DNA of 64,000 bases from Ewingella americana. Its GTDB lineage: Bacteria > Pseudomonadota > Gammaproteobacteria > Enterobacterales > Enterobacteriaceae. This document shows positions 38,201 through 46,186 of this stretch, one piece after another. The notes beneath the pieces were generated by a model. That model saw only the letters and a list, made by a program, of their open reading frames with translations, had not been told where the DNA came from and did not search any database. Position 1 is the stretch's first letter; each line of letters opens with the position of its first letter. The position numbers and the translations under genes are program-made. The stretch is taken from positions 620,001 through 684,000 of the forward strand of contig NZ_RCZD01000001.1 of the NCBI RefSeq assembly GCF_006438725.1. Direction: 5' to 3'.

Positions 38201-41200
38201 AGACGGTATTCGGGCCATCCGGCAAGCCTGCAAGGGTGGCGGTCGGAAGGGTCGCCGTCCAGGAGCCGTCCGGCCCAACGGTGGCGGTGACGTTATGCGC
38301 CGGATTGCCGTCCACGCTGACCACCACCGTTTGCCCCGGTCCGGTGAGACCGGTTGAGCCGGTGATGATCTGATTCACGCCCGCTTCCAGCTGGTTCAGC
38401 GCACCATCGACAAACGGCGTGTTGATCACCGGTACCGGCGGTGCAATCAGGTCTACGGTCAGGCTATGGCTGGTGGAGGCCGGGTTGCCATTGGCATCCG
38501 TGACGCTGACCGTGACCGTGTTGACTCCCTCGGTCAGACCGTTAAGCAGATTGGCGCTGACCGGCGCACTCCAGATCCCTCCCGTGACCGTTCCGTTAAC
38601 GATAGTTCCGCCGATATTTACCGCCACAACGGTGCCGTCCGGCAGATTGGTGCTGGTCCCGGTGATGGTGAAGTTTGCGGCTGATTCAGCAATATTGAGG
38701 ATGTTGTCGCCGGTGATGGCATCCAGTGTCAGCGTTGGCAACGCGTGAATAGCCAGTGAGATTTCCGGGGCGACCGACACGATGACATTATTGCCTGCCG
38801 CGTCGGTGGCCGTTGCAGTGATCGGCAGCAGACCGTCAGTCGGGATCGCCTGCAAATCACCGGCGGGTACGGTCAGTGACCAGGTTCCGTCCCCCAGTAC
38901 CACGGTGGTGTAATTGACATTATTGAGGGTGACGGTCACGGCCAGCCCCGCTTCGCCAGTGCCTGATACCGGTAAACCGGCCAGCGCTTCGGCCGCGTTG
39001 AGAATGTTGTCTACACCGGTGTCCACCGTGATCGTCAGCAATGGCGGCGTGGTATCAACAGTCAGGGTATGGGTGCCGGTGGCGACGTTATCGGCCACGT
39101 CGTTGCCGGTGGCGGTCACGGTGTAGGATTGGTTTTGCAGCGCTTCGACCGCGGAAGCCGGGACTGTCACCGTCCAGGTGCCATCCGCCGCAACGGTAGT
39201 CGGATACCCTATGTTATTGAGGTTAACGGTGATCGTTTCACCCGCCACCAGATGATTGGAAGTCCCGCTGATCACCAGCGGCTGGCTGTGCTCCGTACTG
39301 TTGATCACGTCATCGCCGGAGATTGGCGAAATGGTGATAGAGGGTAAATCAGCCGGATCGGCAATCACGTCAACGTTGTGCGTCGCCGAGGCCGGGTTCC
39401 CTGCCAGATCGCTGCTGCTGGCGGTGATCGTGGTCTGGCCGTCGGACAGGTTAGCGAAATCACCCGGCTGAACGGTCAGGGTCCAGGTACCATCGCCCAC
39501 AATGTTCGTCGTGTAGTTGTTTCCGTTGAAGACCACGGTAACAACCTGTCCTGCTTCCAGATGGGTCGAGGTACCGCTGATCACCAGCGGCTCCCCTTTC
39601 TCGGTCGCGTTGATGTAATCATCGCCGGACATCACACCAATGCTCAGGGTTGGCAGACTGGCGGCGTTCGCATCCACGGAGAAGCTGTGCTGCTGGGTGG
39701 TGGTGTTGCCTGCGGCATCGGTAATGCTGGCGCTCAGCAGATAGGTGTCATTCGCCAGCCCCTGCACCACGTTGCTCGGCAGGGTAAAGCTCCAGGTGCC
39801 ATCGGCATGCACCAGGGCGGTATAGTTAACGCTGTTGAAACTCACCGTGACTGTCTGCCCGGCATCACTGAGCGACGCCGTACCGGAGATAACGACCGGT
39901 TGCAGTGCTTCGGCGGCGTTAATGATGTCATCGGTGGCGACCGGGCTTATCGTCAGCGTTGGCGCGACCAAATCGACCGTGACCACGCTGTTGACGGTGC
40001 CAACGTTGCCGACGCTGTCTGTCGCGGTCACGGTAATGGTTTGTGCACCTTCGTCCAGCACTTGTAATGCTGCACCTGGCACGCTGACGTTCCAGATGCC
40101 GTTGACATCGACGGTGGCGTTGTAGCTCACGCCACCCAGCGACACGACAACCGTCTGCCCGTCGCCCATTTCACCGGTAGTCCCGCTGAGGATTTGCGGC
40201 CCGGCGGCCTCAGCAATATTGAGGAAGGTGTCGCCAAACGGCGTGTTAATGGAAGGCACTGGCGCGGTATCCGCCCCCGCCACGGTGTAATTCTCCGTGA
40301 AGGTGGTGGTGTTACCCGCCGCATCGCTCAGCGTGGCTGTCAGCACATATTGGCCACTGGCAACGCTGTCGAGCGTTCCGGCCAGAACCGGCACGGACCA
40401 TGTGCCATCGCCGGCCACAACTGCCTGATAGTTCTGTCCACCAAAGCTGATGTTTACCGTGCGCCCGGCTTCACTGACTGACGCGGTACCGGCCAGGGCA
40501 AAGCCATCGGCATTTTCGCTCACGTTCACCGTGCCATCGGTGGCGACCGGCGCCACGGTCAGGGTTGGTGGTGTAAAGTCGACGGTCACCGTTCCAGGTA
40601 TGGTTGCGCTGTTACCCGCGGCATCCGTGGCGACCACGCTGATTGCGTCCGGCCCCGCTGGCAGTGCCTGAAGGTCAGCGGACGGAATACTGACGGTCCA
40701 GTTGCCGCTGATGTCTACCGTCGCCGTGTAGTCATGACCACCAAGGCTCACCGTGACGGTTTGCCCGTTGCCGGAAACACCGGTAGTCCCGCTCAGCGAT
40801 TGTGCCGTGGTGGCTTCGGTGTTGCCCAGTAAACCATCGGTAAAGGGTGTGTTGAGGGTCGGTGCAGGCAGATCGTGAATATACACACCGAGATCACCGG
40901 TGTTGGTAATGGTGACGCCCGCTTCATCCGTAGTAGAAACGCTCACCAGATTCGGGCCATCGGTCAGCGCGTTCAGGGCCGCTGACGGTACGGTGGTGGT
41001 CCATGTGCCGTCGGCAGCGACGGTCGCGTTATAGTTCTGGCCATTGAGTGTCACCACCACTGCGGTGCCCGCCGCGACATCCGCCGTGGTGCCGCTGATG
41101 GTGATGCCCGCTGCCGCTTCGGTTGCACTGACGTTGCCATCCCCGCTGATCGGGTTGATTGCAATACCGCTTAACGTACTGTTCACCGTAAAGCTTTCGC

Positions 41201-43256
41201 TGCCCGTGGTCGGGTTGCCCGCGACGTCAGACACGCTGACGTTGAACGTCGCCGTGCCGTCGGCCAGCGCTTGCAGCACCGCCGTCGGGATGGTGGCGCT
41301 CCATGCGCCACTGGCCAGCACCGTCGCAGAATAGCTTTCCGCTCCGATGGTAATGGTGACAATCTGGCCGGATTCCACATGGGTGGTCGTCCCGCTGAGG
41401 GTCTGATCCACCGTCCGCTCTGCGCCATCCAGTATGTTATCAACGGCAAACGCGTTCAGGGTAATGGTCGGTAACAACAGCGGATCCGCCGTCAGTGTGA
41501 CGTTCGAGGTAATGGTGGTGGTGTTTCCGGCAGCGTCAGACAGCGTGGCGGTCACGGTGTACTCCCCGTTCGCCAGACCGGCCAGCGCATTGGCTGGAAC
41601 AGACGTACTCCAGGAACCATCACCCGCCACCACGGCGGTATAGGTCTGCCCGTTAATGTTCAGAGTGACGGTGCGGCCCGCGTCGCCAATGTCTGCCGTC
41701 CCGCTGACCGGAATGGCCGCCGCAGCTTCAGCAGCATTGATGATGCCGTCGGTGGCGATGGTATTGATGGTCAGGGTTGGCGGCGTGAAATCAACCGTGA
41801 CGTTGCTGGTCAGGGTATCGGTATTGCCTGCCGCATCGGTCGCCGTCACCAGAATCGGGTTGGCTCCCGGCGGCAGAGTTTGCAAATCAGCGGACGGTAC
41901 CTGAACGGTCCAGAAACCGTTGTCGCCCACGGTGGCCGTATAGTCATGGCCGTTAATGGTTACGACGACAGTCTGGCCGTCGCCGGTGGTGCCGGTCGTA
42001 CCACTTAACGTTTGGGCTGCCGCCGCTTCAGCGGTGCCTAACAGACCATCACCAAACGGGGTATTGATGGTGGGATCCGGCAGATCATGGGTATACACAC
42101 CGACGCTGACGCTGTTGCTCAGCGGATTACCCGACGCATCAACCGCCTGCGCGGTAATGGTATTCGGGCCGTCCGTAAGCAGTGCCAGATCTGCCGTTGG
42201 AATGTTGGTGTTCCAGGTACCGTCCGGCCCGACGGTGGTGTTGTAGGTTTTGCCGTTGAGGGTAACAATCACCGTAGCGCCCGCTGCGACGTCAAACGAC
42301 GTGCCGCTGACCACTACCGGTGCGCCCGCTTCGGTGGCATTGATGCGGTTATCTCCGGCAATGGTGTCTATCCCCAGCCCACCCAGCTCGACATTCACCG
42401 TGAAGTTCTCGGTTGCCGTGCCGACGTTACCGGCTTTGTCCGTAACATTCACACTGATGGTCTGCGTGCCGTCGGTCAGGGTCAGCAAATCCGCAGCCGG
42501 GACAGAGACACTCCAGGCGCCACTGTCCTGCACCACTGCCGTGTAGAGGTGTCCGTTGAGGTTAATGCTCACCAGTTGACCGGCTTCCACATTGGCCGTC
42601 GAGCCACTGAGCACCTGCGGTGCCTGCCGTTCCGCACCATCCAAAATATTATCGCCCGCGAAGGCGTTCAGTGTAACGACCGGTTGAACGGCCGGGTCGG
42701 TCGCCAGCGTCACGCGGGTGTTATTCGTGGTGGTGTTGCCTGCTGCATCGCTGAGGGAGACCTGCACCGGCAGCGTGCCGTTGGCATGGCCGGTCAGTGC
42801 ATCGGCCGGAATAGTGATGCTCCAGTTGCCGTTGCCCAGTACCGTACCGGTGTAGCTGACATTGTTGAGGGTCAGCGTCACGGTGCGGCCCGCTTCTGAA
42901 ATGGATGCCGTGCCGGTGACGGCGATGTCCGCATGGGCTTCAGCGACGCTGATCAAGCCGTCGCCGGAAATCGGATTCACCGTCAGGGTTGGCGCAGTGA
43001 GATCGACACTCACCGTCGGGCTAATTGTGCTGCTGTTGCCGACGCTGTCGGTGGCTGTCACGTTAACGGCATTGTTGCCCGCTGGCAGCGCCTGCAAATC
43101 TGCCGCCGGAACCGTAACACTCCAGTTGCCGGTGGCATCAACAGTGGCGGCGTAGTTTTTGCCATTCAGGGTGACCAGCACGCTTTGACCGTCGCCGGAA
43201 ACACTGGTCGTGCCGCTGAGGGTTTGCGCGACGGCGGCTTCGGCAATATTCAGCAC
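32211..43256 (-). CDS. Adhesin fragment 3: main Ig-repeat region and C-terminal secretion domain
   Basis: This 3,681-residue open frame begins inside Ig unit 8 (MLNIAEAAVAQTLSG) and has no start signals of its own; it is the continuation of the adhesin after the frameshift. Units 8 to about 17 follow the four-unit super-repeat. Later units have a different style (LPxIxLxPLFGDGLLNAADLLLxQTISG), richer in Leu and without the Glu-rich AER/AEAG motif, and lie nearer the C terminus. The C terminus has a Thr/Ser stretch (THTTSTLTDPLVTADTSSSASN) and a repeat-like VGGAGNDTISVHTLDFSQVDGG segment, a type I secretion signal region. The frame is fully open over 11 kb, which shows selection until recently. 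Confidence 0.9.
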   Translation of the reverse strand: MLNIAEAAVAQTLSGTTSVSGDGQSVLVTLNGKNYAATVDATGNWSVTVPAADLQALPAGNNAVNVTATDSVGNSSTISPTVSVDLTAPTLTVNPISGDGLISVAEAHADIAVTGTASISEAGRTVTLTLNNVSYTGTVLGNGNWSITIPADALTGHANGTLPVQVSLSDAAGNTTTNNTRVTLATDPAVQPVVTLNAFAGDNILDGAERQAPQVLSGSTANVEAGQLVSINLNGHLYTAVVQDSGAWSVSVPAADLLTLTDGTQTISVNVTDKAGNVGTATENFTVNVELGGLGIDTIAGDNRINATEAGAPVVVSGTSFDVAAGATVIVTLNGKTYNTTVGPDGTWNTNIPTADLALLTDGPNTITAQAVDASGNPLSNSVSVGVYTHDLPDPTINTPFGDGLLGTAEAAAAQTLSGTTGTTGDGQTVVVTINGHDYTATVGDNGFWTVQVPSADLQTLPPGANPILVTATDAAGNTDTLTSNVTVDFTPPTLTINTIATDGIINAAEAAAAIPVSGTADIGDAGRTVTLNINGQTYTAVVAGDGSWSTSVPANALAGLANGEYTVTATLSDAAGNTTTITSNVTLTADPLLLPTITLNAFAVDNILDGAERTVDQTLSGTTTHVESGQIVTITIGAESYSATVLASGAWSATIPTAVLQALADGTATFNVSVSDVAGNPTTGSESFTVNSTLSGIAINPISGDGNVSATEAAAGITISGTTADVAAGTAVVVTLNGQNYNATVAADGTWTTTVPSAALNALTDGPNLVSVSTTDEAGVTITNTGDLGVYIHDLPAPTLNTPFTDGLLGNTEATTAQSLSGTTGVSGNGQTVTVSLGGHDYTATVDISGNWTVSIPSADLQALPAGPDAISVVATDAAGNSATIPGTVTVDFTPPTLTVAPVATDGTVNVSENADGFALAGTASVSEAGRTVNISFGGQNYQAVVAGDGTWSVPVLAGTLDSVASGQYVLTATLSDAAGNTTTFTENYTVAGADTAPVPSINTPFGDTFLNIAEAAGPQILSGTTGEMGDGQTVVVSLGGVSYNATVDVNGIWNVSVPGAALQVLDEGAQTITVTATDSVGNVGTVNSVVTVDLVAPTLTISPVATDDIINAAEALQPVVISGTASLSDAGQTVTVSFNSVNYTALVHADGTWSFTLPSNVVQGLANDTYLLSASITDAAGNTTTQQHSFSVDANAASLPTLSIGVMSGDDYINATEKGEPLVISGTSTHLEAGQVVTVVFNGNNYTTNIVGDGTWTLTVQPGDFANLSDGQTTITASSSDLAGNPASATHNVDVIADPADLPSITISPISGDDVINSTEHSQPLVISGTSNHLVAGETITVNLNNIGYPTTVAADGTWTVTVPASAVEALQNQSYTVTATGNDVADNVATGTHTLTVDTTPPLLTITVDTGVDNILNAAEALAGLPVSGTGEAGLAVTVTLNNVNYTTVVLGDGTWSLTVPAGDLQAIPTDGLLPITATATDAAGNNVIVSVAPEISLAIHALPTLTLDAITGDNILNIAESAANFTITGTSTNLPDGTVVAVNIGGTIVNGTVTGGIWSAPVSANLLNGLTEGVNTVTVSVTDANGNPASTSHSLTVDLIAPPVPVINTPFVDGALNQLEAGVNQIITGSTGLTGPGQTVVVSVDGNPAHNVTATVGPDGSWTATLPTATLAGLPDGPNTVSVTVTDAGGNSTSGTLAFTALIHALPVVTVTDSFDGLINANEAAAGGLLSGVTGITSLGQSVIVNINGQNYTANVIDTAGTWSLDLLPSLLQTLPNGNWTVTVTATDSVGNTSSANEILGVQLTPPPIPTIGLPFGDGILNNAEAAAGQILTGSTGVTGAGQTVSVAFAGVVTPFTATVAADGTWTLNLSPLQLADLGGLPSHTITVTSTNEFGNSSSSAPLPFDVDFATPTPAINALFGGDNILNIAEAGAAQTITGITGIQGDNQNVKLSIDLNGVQYNATVAADGSWSLTLPAGTLSTLTGIPHSVNVTVTDASGNTASTALPFTTDFTPPVVAVTSVFVDGYLNATEAQSNAGITGTTDGTAVHVTIGGVPFDATVLDGVWTLNLTPAQLATLPQGDQTMVVTATDVSGNTSNISTQVGIANTLLPTVSVATFAGDNALDYAESRVPQVLSGTTTHVQQGETVNITIPGVTGPLTALVQADGSWSLTLTPAQLQGLGNGTENVTISVNDLAGNTATGGTSFTVDLTAPVNPFLTLNPISTDNIINVGDNLNLTLAVGGEYRNAAVIQTVNVFVDGVVVGTAPIVLAGDGTWSLAVPLVSLTTFPLDGTYTVSAELVSILPVPGTVVATVSETVVVDRTPPTLTINTFAGNDVLNSTEAAAGQIVSGTASTTEAGRTVTVTLNSKTYTAVVAGDGTWSTTIAAGDLQAVPQGSNTLTANISDAAGNVTTDTHTFTTDTSAPLLNLNVVAGDNVINLAESLLGTLLSGTSSGADGQTVTVTLAGVTVGTAVIQSGGAWSLQLLPNQLSGLLDGPTILNATVADQAGNTTSVDLGLNILFNSLLNVSVVSGLGSVGNTVLNAAGALLGQTLSGVTTDAGVGAVVSVQVGGQTVSANVGANGAWSLVIPPTLLANLADGPLALNLTVTDAAGNSKVDVLNLDIAKTVPVIGALTSALGGVDSILNVAESAAAQTVSGAVTAANGTVVTLAVGAQTFTGTVLNNLYSINVPAGALTTLADGVVPVVLTLTDAAGNTVSQTLNPLTVALHNLPQIILDPLFGDGLLNAADLLLNQTITGTVKNVAAGTTVLVTLGNGSPPLNALVDASGHFSVTVPASSLAGLLTGTLGIDVSVTDVTGNSANTSALVAVNVALPTISLSSILDNGVLNAVDALTAQTISGVVGGVTAGTTVNVTIGGKTFLGVTDAGGNFSVTLQPGDLKALTDGTLAIGVSVANDAGNVASISANANVIINQLPKVVLDTVFGGDGILNAAEALLTQTISGTVTNAAAGSSVNITVGTLNLTATVDGSGHFSASLLPAQLSQLLNGNISVSATVTDAVGNASSASAGILVGIHNLPSIVLNPIFGDGVLNVVDLLTGQTISGIATNVAQGTQVQVSLNGKNYSATVGIGGAFSVTVPPLDLGAILNGTINVAASVVDATGNPASATGLLSVIAQSLPTISLNPLFGDGLLNAADALLTQTISGTTTNAVGSTVTLTVGGATLNALVKADGTFSVSVLPAVLSGLLDGTLNVGASVTNAAGHSTTGSATATVGIHTLPSLVLGTLFGGDGYLNLSEASSNETLSGTTNVQTGTVSVNVGGIVHTGTVTGGVWNVVYTSSELKGITDGTTTVNVTVTDAVGNTTMQTSPLIIKTHELPLVALNPLLNVTLGLVLNILGGQGLTLSGTSRNVGQNGQISVTLAGNTLSGTVQADGSWTVKFSSALLSSIGALNLLGILTSVLTVIDIHAADAAGNTVDAHIGLTAGSTLPADTSVVAASLSVDDTHTLAAVHTTDTSSSTTDTTTHTTSTLTDPLVTADTSSSASNTTTTPVETTSHAEAAFSIGGVTIELTATDGVAVGGAGNDTISVHTLDFSQVDGGTGVDTLLLAGTNQHLDLTLLGLKVEHIDIFDLGTSGTNSISLNLHEALTVKDNPTDEVIIKGGTGSLVNLVAGNDGAWSETGQRTVDGLTFDVYHNASLSDTNTLGDVLVQHGLHVQQN

Positions 43257-44827
43257 GTTGTCGCCAAACGGTGGTTCAGCAGCGGGACAGGCAGCGAGGT
43301 GAATACGCCGACATCCAGACTGTTGGTCAGCGGATTGCCCAGACTGTCTGTAGTGCTGACACTGACTGCCTGTGATCCTTCGGCCAGATTGAGCAGGTCG
43401 GCTGGCGTCAGGTTGACACTCCAGCGGCCGTTTGCCAGTACCAGCGCGGAATAGGTGTGTCCGCCGAAGGTGATAACCACCGGCGTACCCGTATTTACAC
43501 CCAGCGTGGTGCCGCTGATAGTGATACCCGCTTCGCTTTCCGCCAGACTGATTTTGTTATCGGCCGTAACCGGGTCAATCGCCACGCCGTCCAGGCCATT
43601 ATTGACTGTGTAAGTTTCACTCGCCGTGCCGGTATTACCCGCGCGGTCAGTCACTGTCGCAGTCAGCGTGCCCTGCCCGTTGGCTAACAGCGCCACGTCG
43701 GCAACCGGAACAATCACGCTCCAGCTGCCACTGGCCCCGACTTCTGCTGTGTAGGTTTTACCATTAAGCGTCAGGGTGATAATTTGCCCCGCCTCAACAT
43801 TGGTCGCGCTGCCGCTCAGTACCTGTGATACCGCCAGTTCCGCGCCATCAACCAGATTGTCACCGGCAAACGCATTCAGCGTCAGGGTTGGCTGCACGGT
43901 CGGGTCGGTCGCGAAATGCTGATCCAGCGTGACCGTGCCGGTGTTACCAGCGGCGTCAGTCAGGGTGGCGGTGATCGGGTAATTGCCGGTCAGGCCGCTC
44001 AGCGTACCGGCAGGCAGCGTGGTACTCCAGGTGCCGTTGTCCTGAACCACAGCGGTAAAGCTGTGGCCGTTAACGGTGATATTGACGGTTTTCCCGGCAT
44101 CGCTGGCGGTAGCCGTCCCGGTCAGGGTTTGCGCGAGAGCAGCTTCCGCCAGGTTAATCTGGCCGTCGCCGGTCAGCGGATTGATGGTCAGGGTCGGCGG
44201 GGTCATATCCACCGTCGCGCTGCTGTTGAGGGTATTGGTGTTACCCGCCGCATCGGTGACAGTGACGCTGATTGGCGTGGTACCTTCGGGTAAAACGGTC
44301 ATTGCCGCGGAAGGAATGGTGACGCTGTAGTTGCCGCTGGTATCGACTGTGCCGGTATATTGCTGGCCGTTAAGCGTGATCACCACCGTCTGCCCGGCTC
44401 CGCTGACCCCGGTAGTCCCGGTCAGGATCTGTGGCTGGCCAGCTTCCGCAACATTGAGAATACCGTCGCCAAAAGGCGGATTGAGGGTGGCGTCCGGCAG
44501 GTTGTGGATCACCACATTGAACGTCGCGGTCTGCGTGATAGGCTCGCCTAATGCGTCGGTGGCACTCAACGTCAGGGTTGCGGTGCCATCTTGCAAAGCG
44601 GCCAGGGCGCTGGCCGGAATACCAATACTCCATACGCCATTGGCCGCCGTGGTGCCGGTATAAGTCTCACCGTTGAGGAGCACGGTGATGGTGGTACCCG
44701 CCGTAAAGCCGGTTGTGCTCCCGGAAATCGTCAGCGTTGATGCGGCTTCCACCGCATTGAGCGTGCCGTCGCCCGCGACAGCATTGACGGTGATTTGCCC
44801 CGCATTGTCATTGACCGTGACCTGCAC
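43250..44827 (-). CDS. Adhesin fragment 2: Ig units 3 to 8
   Basis: This 525-residue stretch is in the same frame as fragment 1, so only the TAA separates them. It begins MQVTVNDNAGQITVNAVAGDG in unit 3, contains units 4-7 of the first complete super-repeat, and ends out of frame in unit 8 (VPLLNHRLATTC, then stop). The expected text there is LLN-T-P-F-G-D, found again in the next frame, which places the missing base at about 43269-43276. It has no ribosome-binding site and is probably not translated alone. Confidence 0.85.
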   Translation of the reverse strand: MQVTVNDNAGQITVNAVAGDGTLNAVEAASTLTISGSTTGFTAGTTITVLLNGETYTGTTAANGVWSIGIPASALAALQDGTATLTLSATDALGEPITQTATFNVVIHNLPDATLNPPFGDGILNVAEAGQPQILTGTTGVSGAGQTVVITLNGQQYTGTVDTSGNYSVTIPSAAMTVLPEGTTPISVTVTDAAGNTNTLNSSATVDMTPPTLTINPLTGDGQINLAEAALAQTLTGTATASDAGKTVNITVNGHSFTAVVQDNGTWSTTLPAGTLSGLTGNYPITATLTDAAGNTGTVTLDQHFATDPTVQPTLTLNAFAGDNLVDGAELAVSQVLSGSATNVEAGQIITLTLNGKTYTAEVGASGSWSVIVPVADVALLANGQGTLTATVTDRAGNTGTASETYTVNNGLDGVAIDPVTADNKISLAESEAGITISGTTLGVNTGTPVVITFGGHTYSALVLANGRWSVNLTPADLLNLAEGSQAVSVSTTDSLGNPLTNSLDVGVFTSLPVPLLNHRLATTC

Positions 44828-44881
44828 TGGCGTGCTGCTGCCGGTATTGCCTGCGGCATCGGTCAGGCTGGTGGTCAGGGT

Positions 44882-45970
44882 TTACTGGCCATTGCCGAGT
44901 GCCGAAACGACGTTGGCCGCAATAGTGACCGACCATGTGCCATCGGCATTGACCGTAGCGCTGTATTCCGTGTTGTTGAGGGTCACGGTGACCGTGCGAC
45001 CGGCTTCAGACACCGAAGCCGTTCCGCTGATATTCAGCGGCTGGTTATGTTCCTGCGCATCGATGATGTTATCGCCGTCGATTGGATTAACGGTAAGCGT
45101 GGGTGGCGTGGTATCCACACCGACGGTCACGCCCTTCGTCACCGTCAAACCATCGGTGCCGGTAACGCTGGCGCTGGCGATGTAAGTGCCGTCGGCCAAC
45201 GCCTGCAGGTCACCCGCTGGCAGCGTAATGCTCCATGAGCCATCGGCCGCCGTCGTAGTGGTATAGGTTTTGCCATTGAGCGTCAGCGTCACGGTCTGCC
45301 CAGCAGTGACATGCGTGGTGGTACCGCTAAACACCTGCGCACTGCCGACTTCAGACATGTTTAAGACATTATCACCAGCAAAGGTGGCCAGCGTCAGTGT
45401 GGGCGCCTGAAGGGTGCCGCCGGGACTTCCGCCGGTATTTCCCCCGGTGTTGCCGCCGTCCGAACCGCCGTTACTGCTGCTCCCGCCGCCACCACCACCG
45501 CCACCGCTGCTGGCAGCAATCGCAACCCCCGCACCGAGGGCAATCGCGCCCAGAACCCAGCCCAGTGTCGCCGGATCAAAGTGGGTGCCATCCAGCACCA
45601 GGGCGCCAACATTGGGAATGGTTTCATAACCGGGGACAACCGCAATCGCCGATCCCGGAGCAAGGCCAGTATCAACAAACGTTGCATGTTCAATAGGATG
45701 CACGCCGTCATCAAACACCAGTTCACTGTGATGACCTTTGCCGTCGGTGTTGAAGAAGCTGTGGTAACGGACAACGCTGCCGTCCTGCATGTGGACAATC
45801 AGATCATTGCCCACGCGCTCGTAGCGGGTCACCGCCGCACGGGTGGCGTGAACGCGAACAATGCTGAGTTGGTTGAGGTTGACGGTCTGGCTGGCGCCTG
45901 AAACCTGGGAGACTACGCTGCCGTTTATGCGTGACAGTACATCGACGATGACATTGCCATTTTGAGCCAT
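44882..45970 (-). CDS. Adhesin fragment 1: BapA-type N-terminal domain and first Ig units
   Basis: This 362-residue frame has the true start, an ATG with AAGGGG upstream. Residues 1-140 read NGNVIVDVLSRINGSVVSQV, later YERVGNDLIVHMQDGSVVRY and LVLDGTHFDP. This is the BapA prefix-like domain, which is thought to retain the adhesin at the cell surface. A hydrophobic helix (GWVLGAIALGAGVAIAAS, about residues 136-153) and a Gly/Ser-rich linker with runs of G and S follow. Then come Ig units 1 and 2. It stops at a TAA in the motif GNGQ-stop-TLT, where the family has GQYTLT, so the lost residue is Tyr (TAC or TAT to TAA). If the stop is real, a 362-residue truncated product without secretion signal would be made. 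Confidence 0.88.
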   Translation of the reverse strand: MAQNGNVIVDVLSRINGSVVSQVSGASQTVNLNQLSIVRVHATRAAVTRYERVGNDLIVHMQDGSVVRYHSFFNTDGKGHHSELVFDDGVHPIEHATFVDTGLAPGSAIAVVPGYETIPNVGALVLDGTHFDPATLGWVLGAIALGAGVAIAASSGGGGGGGGSSSNGGSDGGNTGGNTGGSPGGTLQAPTLTLATFAGDNVLNMSEVGSAQVFSGTTTHVTAGQTVTLTLNGKTYTTTTAADGSWSITLPAGDLQALADGTYIASASVTGTDGLTVTKGVTVGVDTTPPTLTVNPIDGDNIIDAQEHNQPLNISGTASVSEAGRTVTVTLNNTEYSATVNADGTWSVTIAANVVSALGNGQ

Positions 45971-46134
45971 GCTGTGCCCCTTCTAAACCCAGATAAGTAA
46001 ATACGCACCGCAAAAATTTCTGTCCGATGCAACGGAGAGAGACTGAGGTGAATTTATGAGCATAAAAACTATGATTTACTTTCCAACTGGTGGGGGTATT
46101 GCGTCATGTACTGCCAAAACGTGCAGATAACCCT

Positions 46135-46161
46135 ATCCTGATTCACTGACAGGATTTTTTT
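46135..46161 (+). terminator. Orphan terminator hairpin on the plus strand upstream of the adhesin
   Basis: ATCCTG (46135-46140) and CAGGAT (46150-46155) pair and are followed by a T-run (46155-46161). No gene precedes it on the plus strand, so it may end a small RNA antisense to the adhesin leader, or serve as a hairpin in the leader on the minus strand. Confidence 0.55.
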
Positions 46162-46165
46162 GTTT

Positions 46166-46186
46166 AAAACCCGGCGTTTCGCCGGG
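46166..46186 (-). terminator. GC-rich hairpin on the minus strand upstream of the adhesin
   Basis: CCCGGCG (46170-46176) and CGCCGGG (46180-46186) form a perfect 7-bp stem with a 3-base loop. On the minus strand it is followed by TTTT only, so it is a weak terminator at best. It lies about 200 bp before the adhesin start; it could end a small RNA coming from the right or attenuate the adhesin leader. Confidence 0.45.

Larger units (their letters stand above)
32211..45970 (-). pseudogene. bapA: Giant BapA-type biofilm adhesin gene, interrupted by a nonsense codon and a frameshift
   Basis: Read with two repairs, this 13.8-kb gene encodes about 4,585 residues. It has an N-terminal BapA-type prefix, a Gly/Ser linker, about 41 bacterial Ig-like repeats of roughly 90-105 residues each (my count of conserved openings such as GDNxLNxAE), a Ser/Thr-rich stretch and a C-terminal part with a degenerate RTX-like GGAGNDTI motif and a secretion tail. 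The adhesin is made in the cytoplasm and secreted by the type I system encoded downstream (bapBCD order). It builds biofilm by attaching cells to surfaces and one another. As written it cannot be made whole: in-frame TAA at 44882-44884 and a one-base loss near 43269-43276. Whether these are real or assembly errors in repeats is open. Confidence 0.85.

Noticed and set aside
44827-44884. A frameshift at the end of adhesin fragment 1
   Set aside because: Both fragments are in the same frame, and translation continues with the expected family sequence after the TAA; it is a nonsense codon only.
32211-45970. Many open frames on the plus strand opposite the adhesin gene, some over 200 codons
   Set aside because: They mirror the periodic codon pattern of the repeat-rich minus-strand gene, have repeated low-complexity composition and no ribosome-binding sites.
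32211-45970. Regularly spaced repeats that might be a CRISPR array
   Set aside because: The repeats are coding Ig units of about 300 bp, not 24-40 bp repeats with unique spacers, and no cas genes are near.
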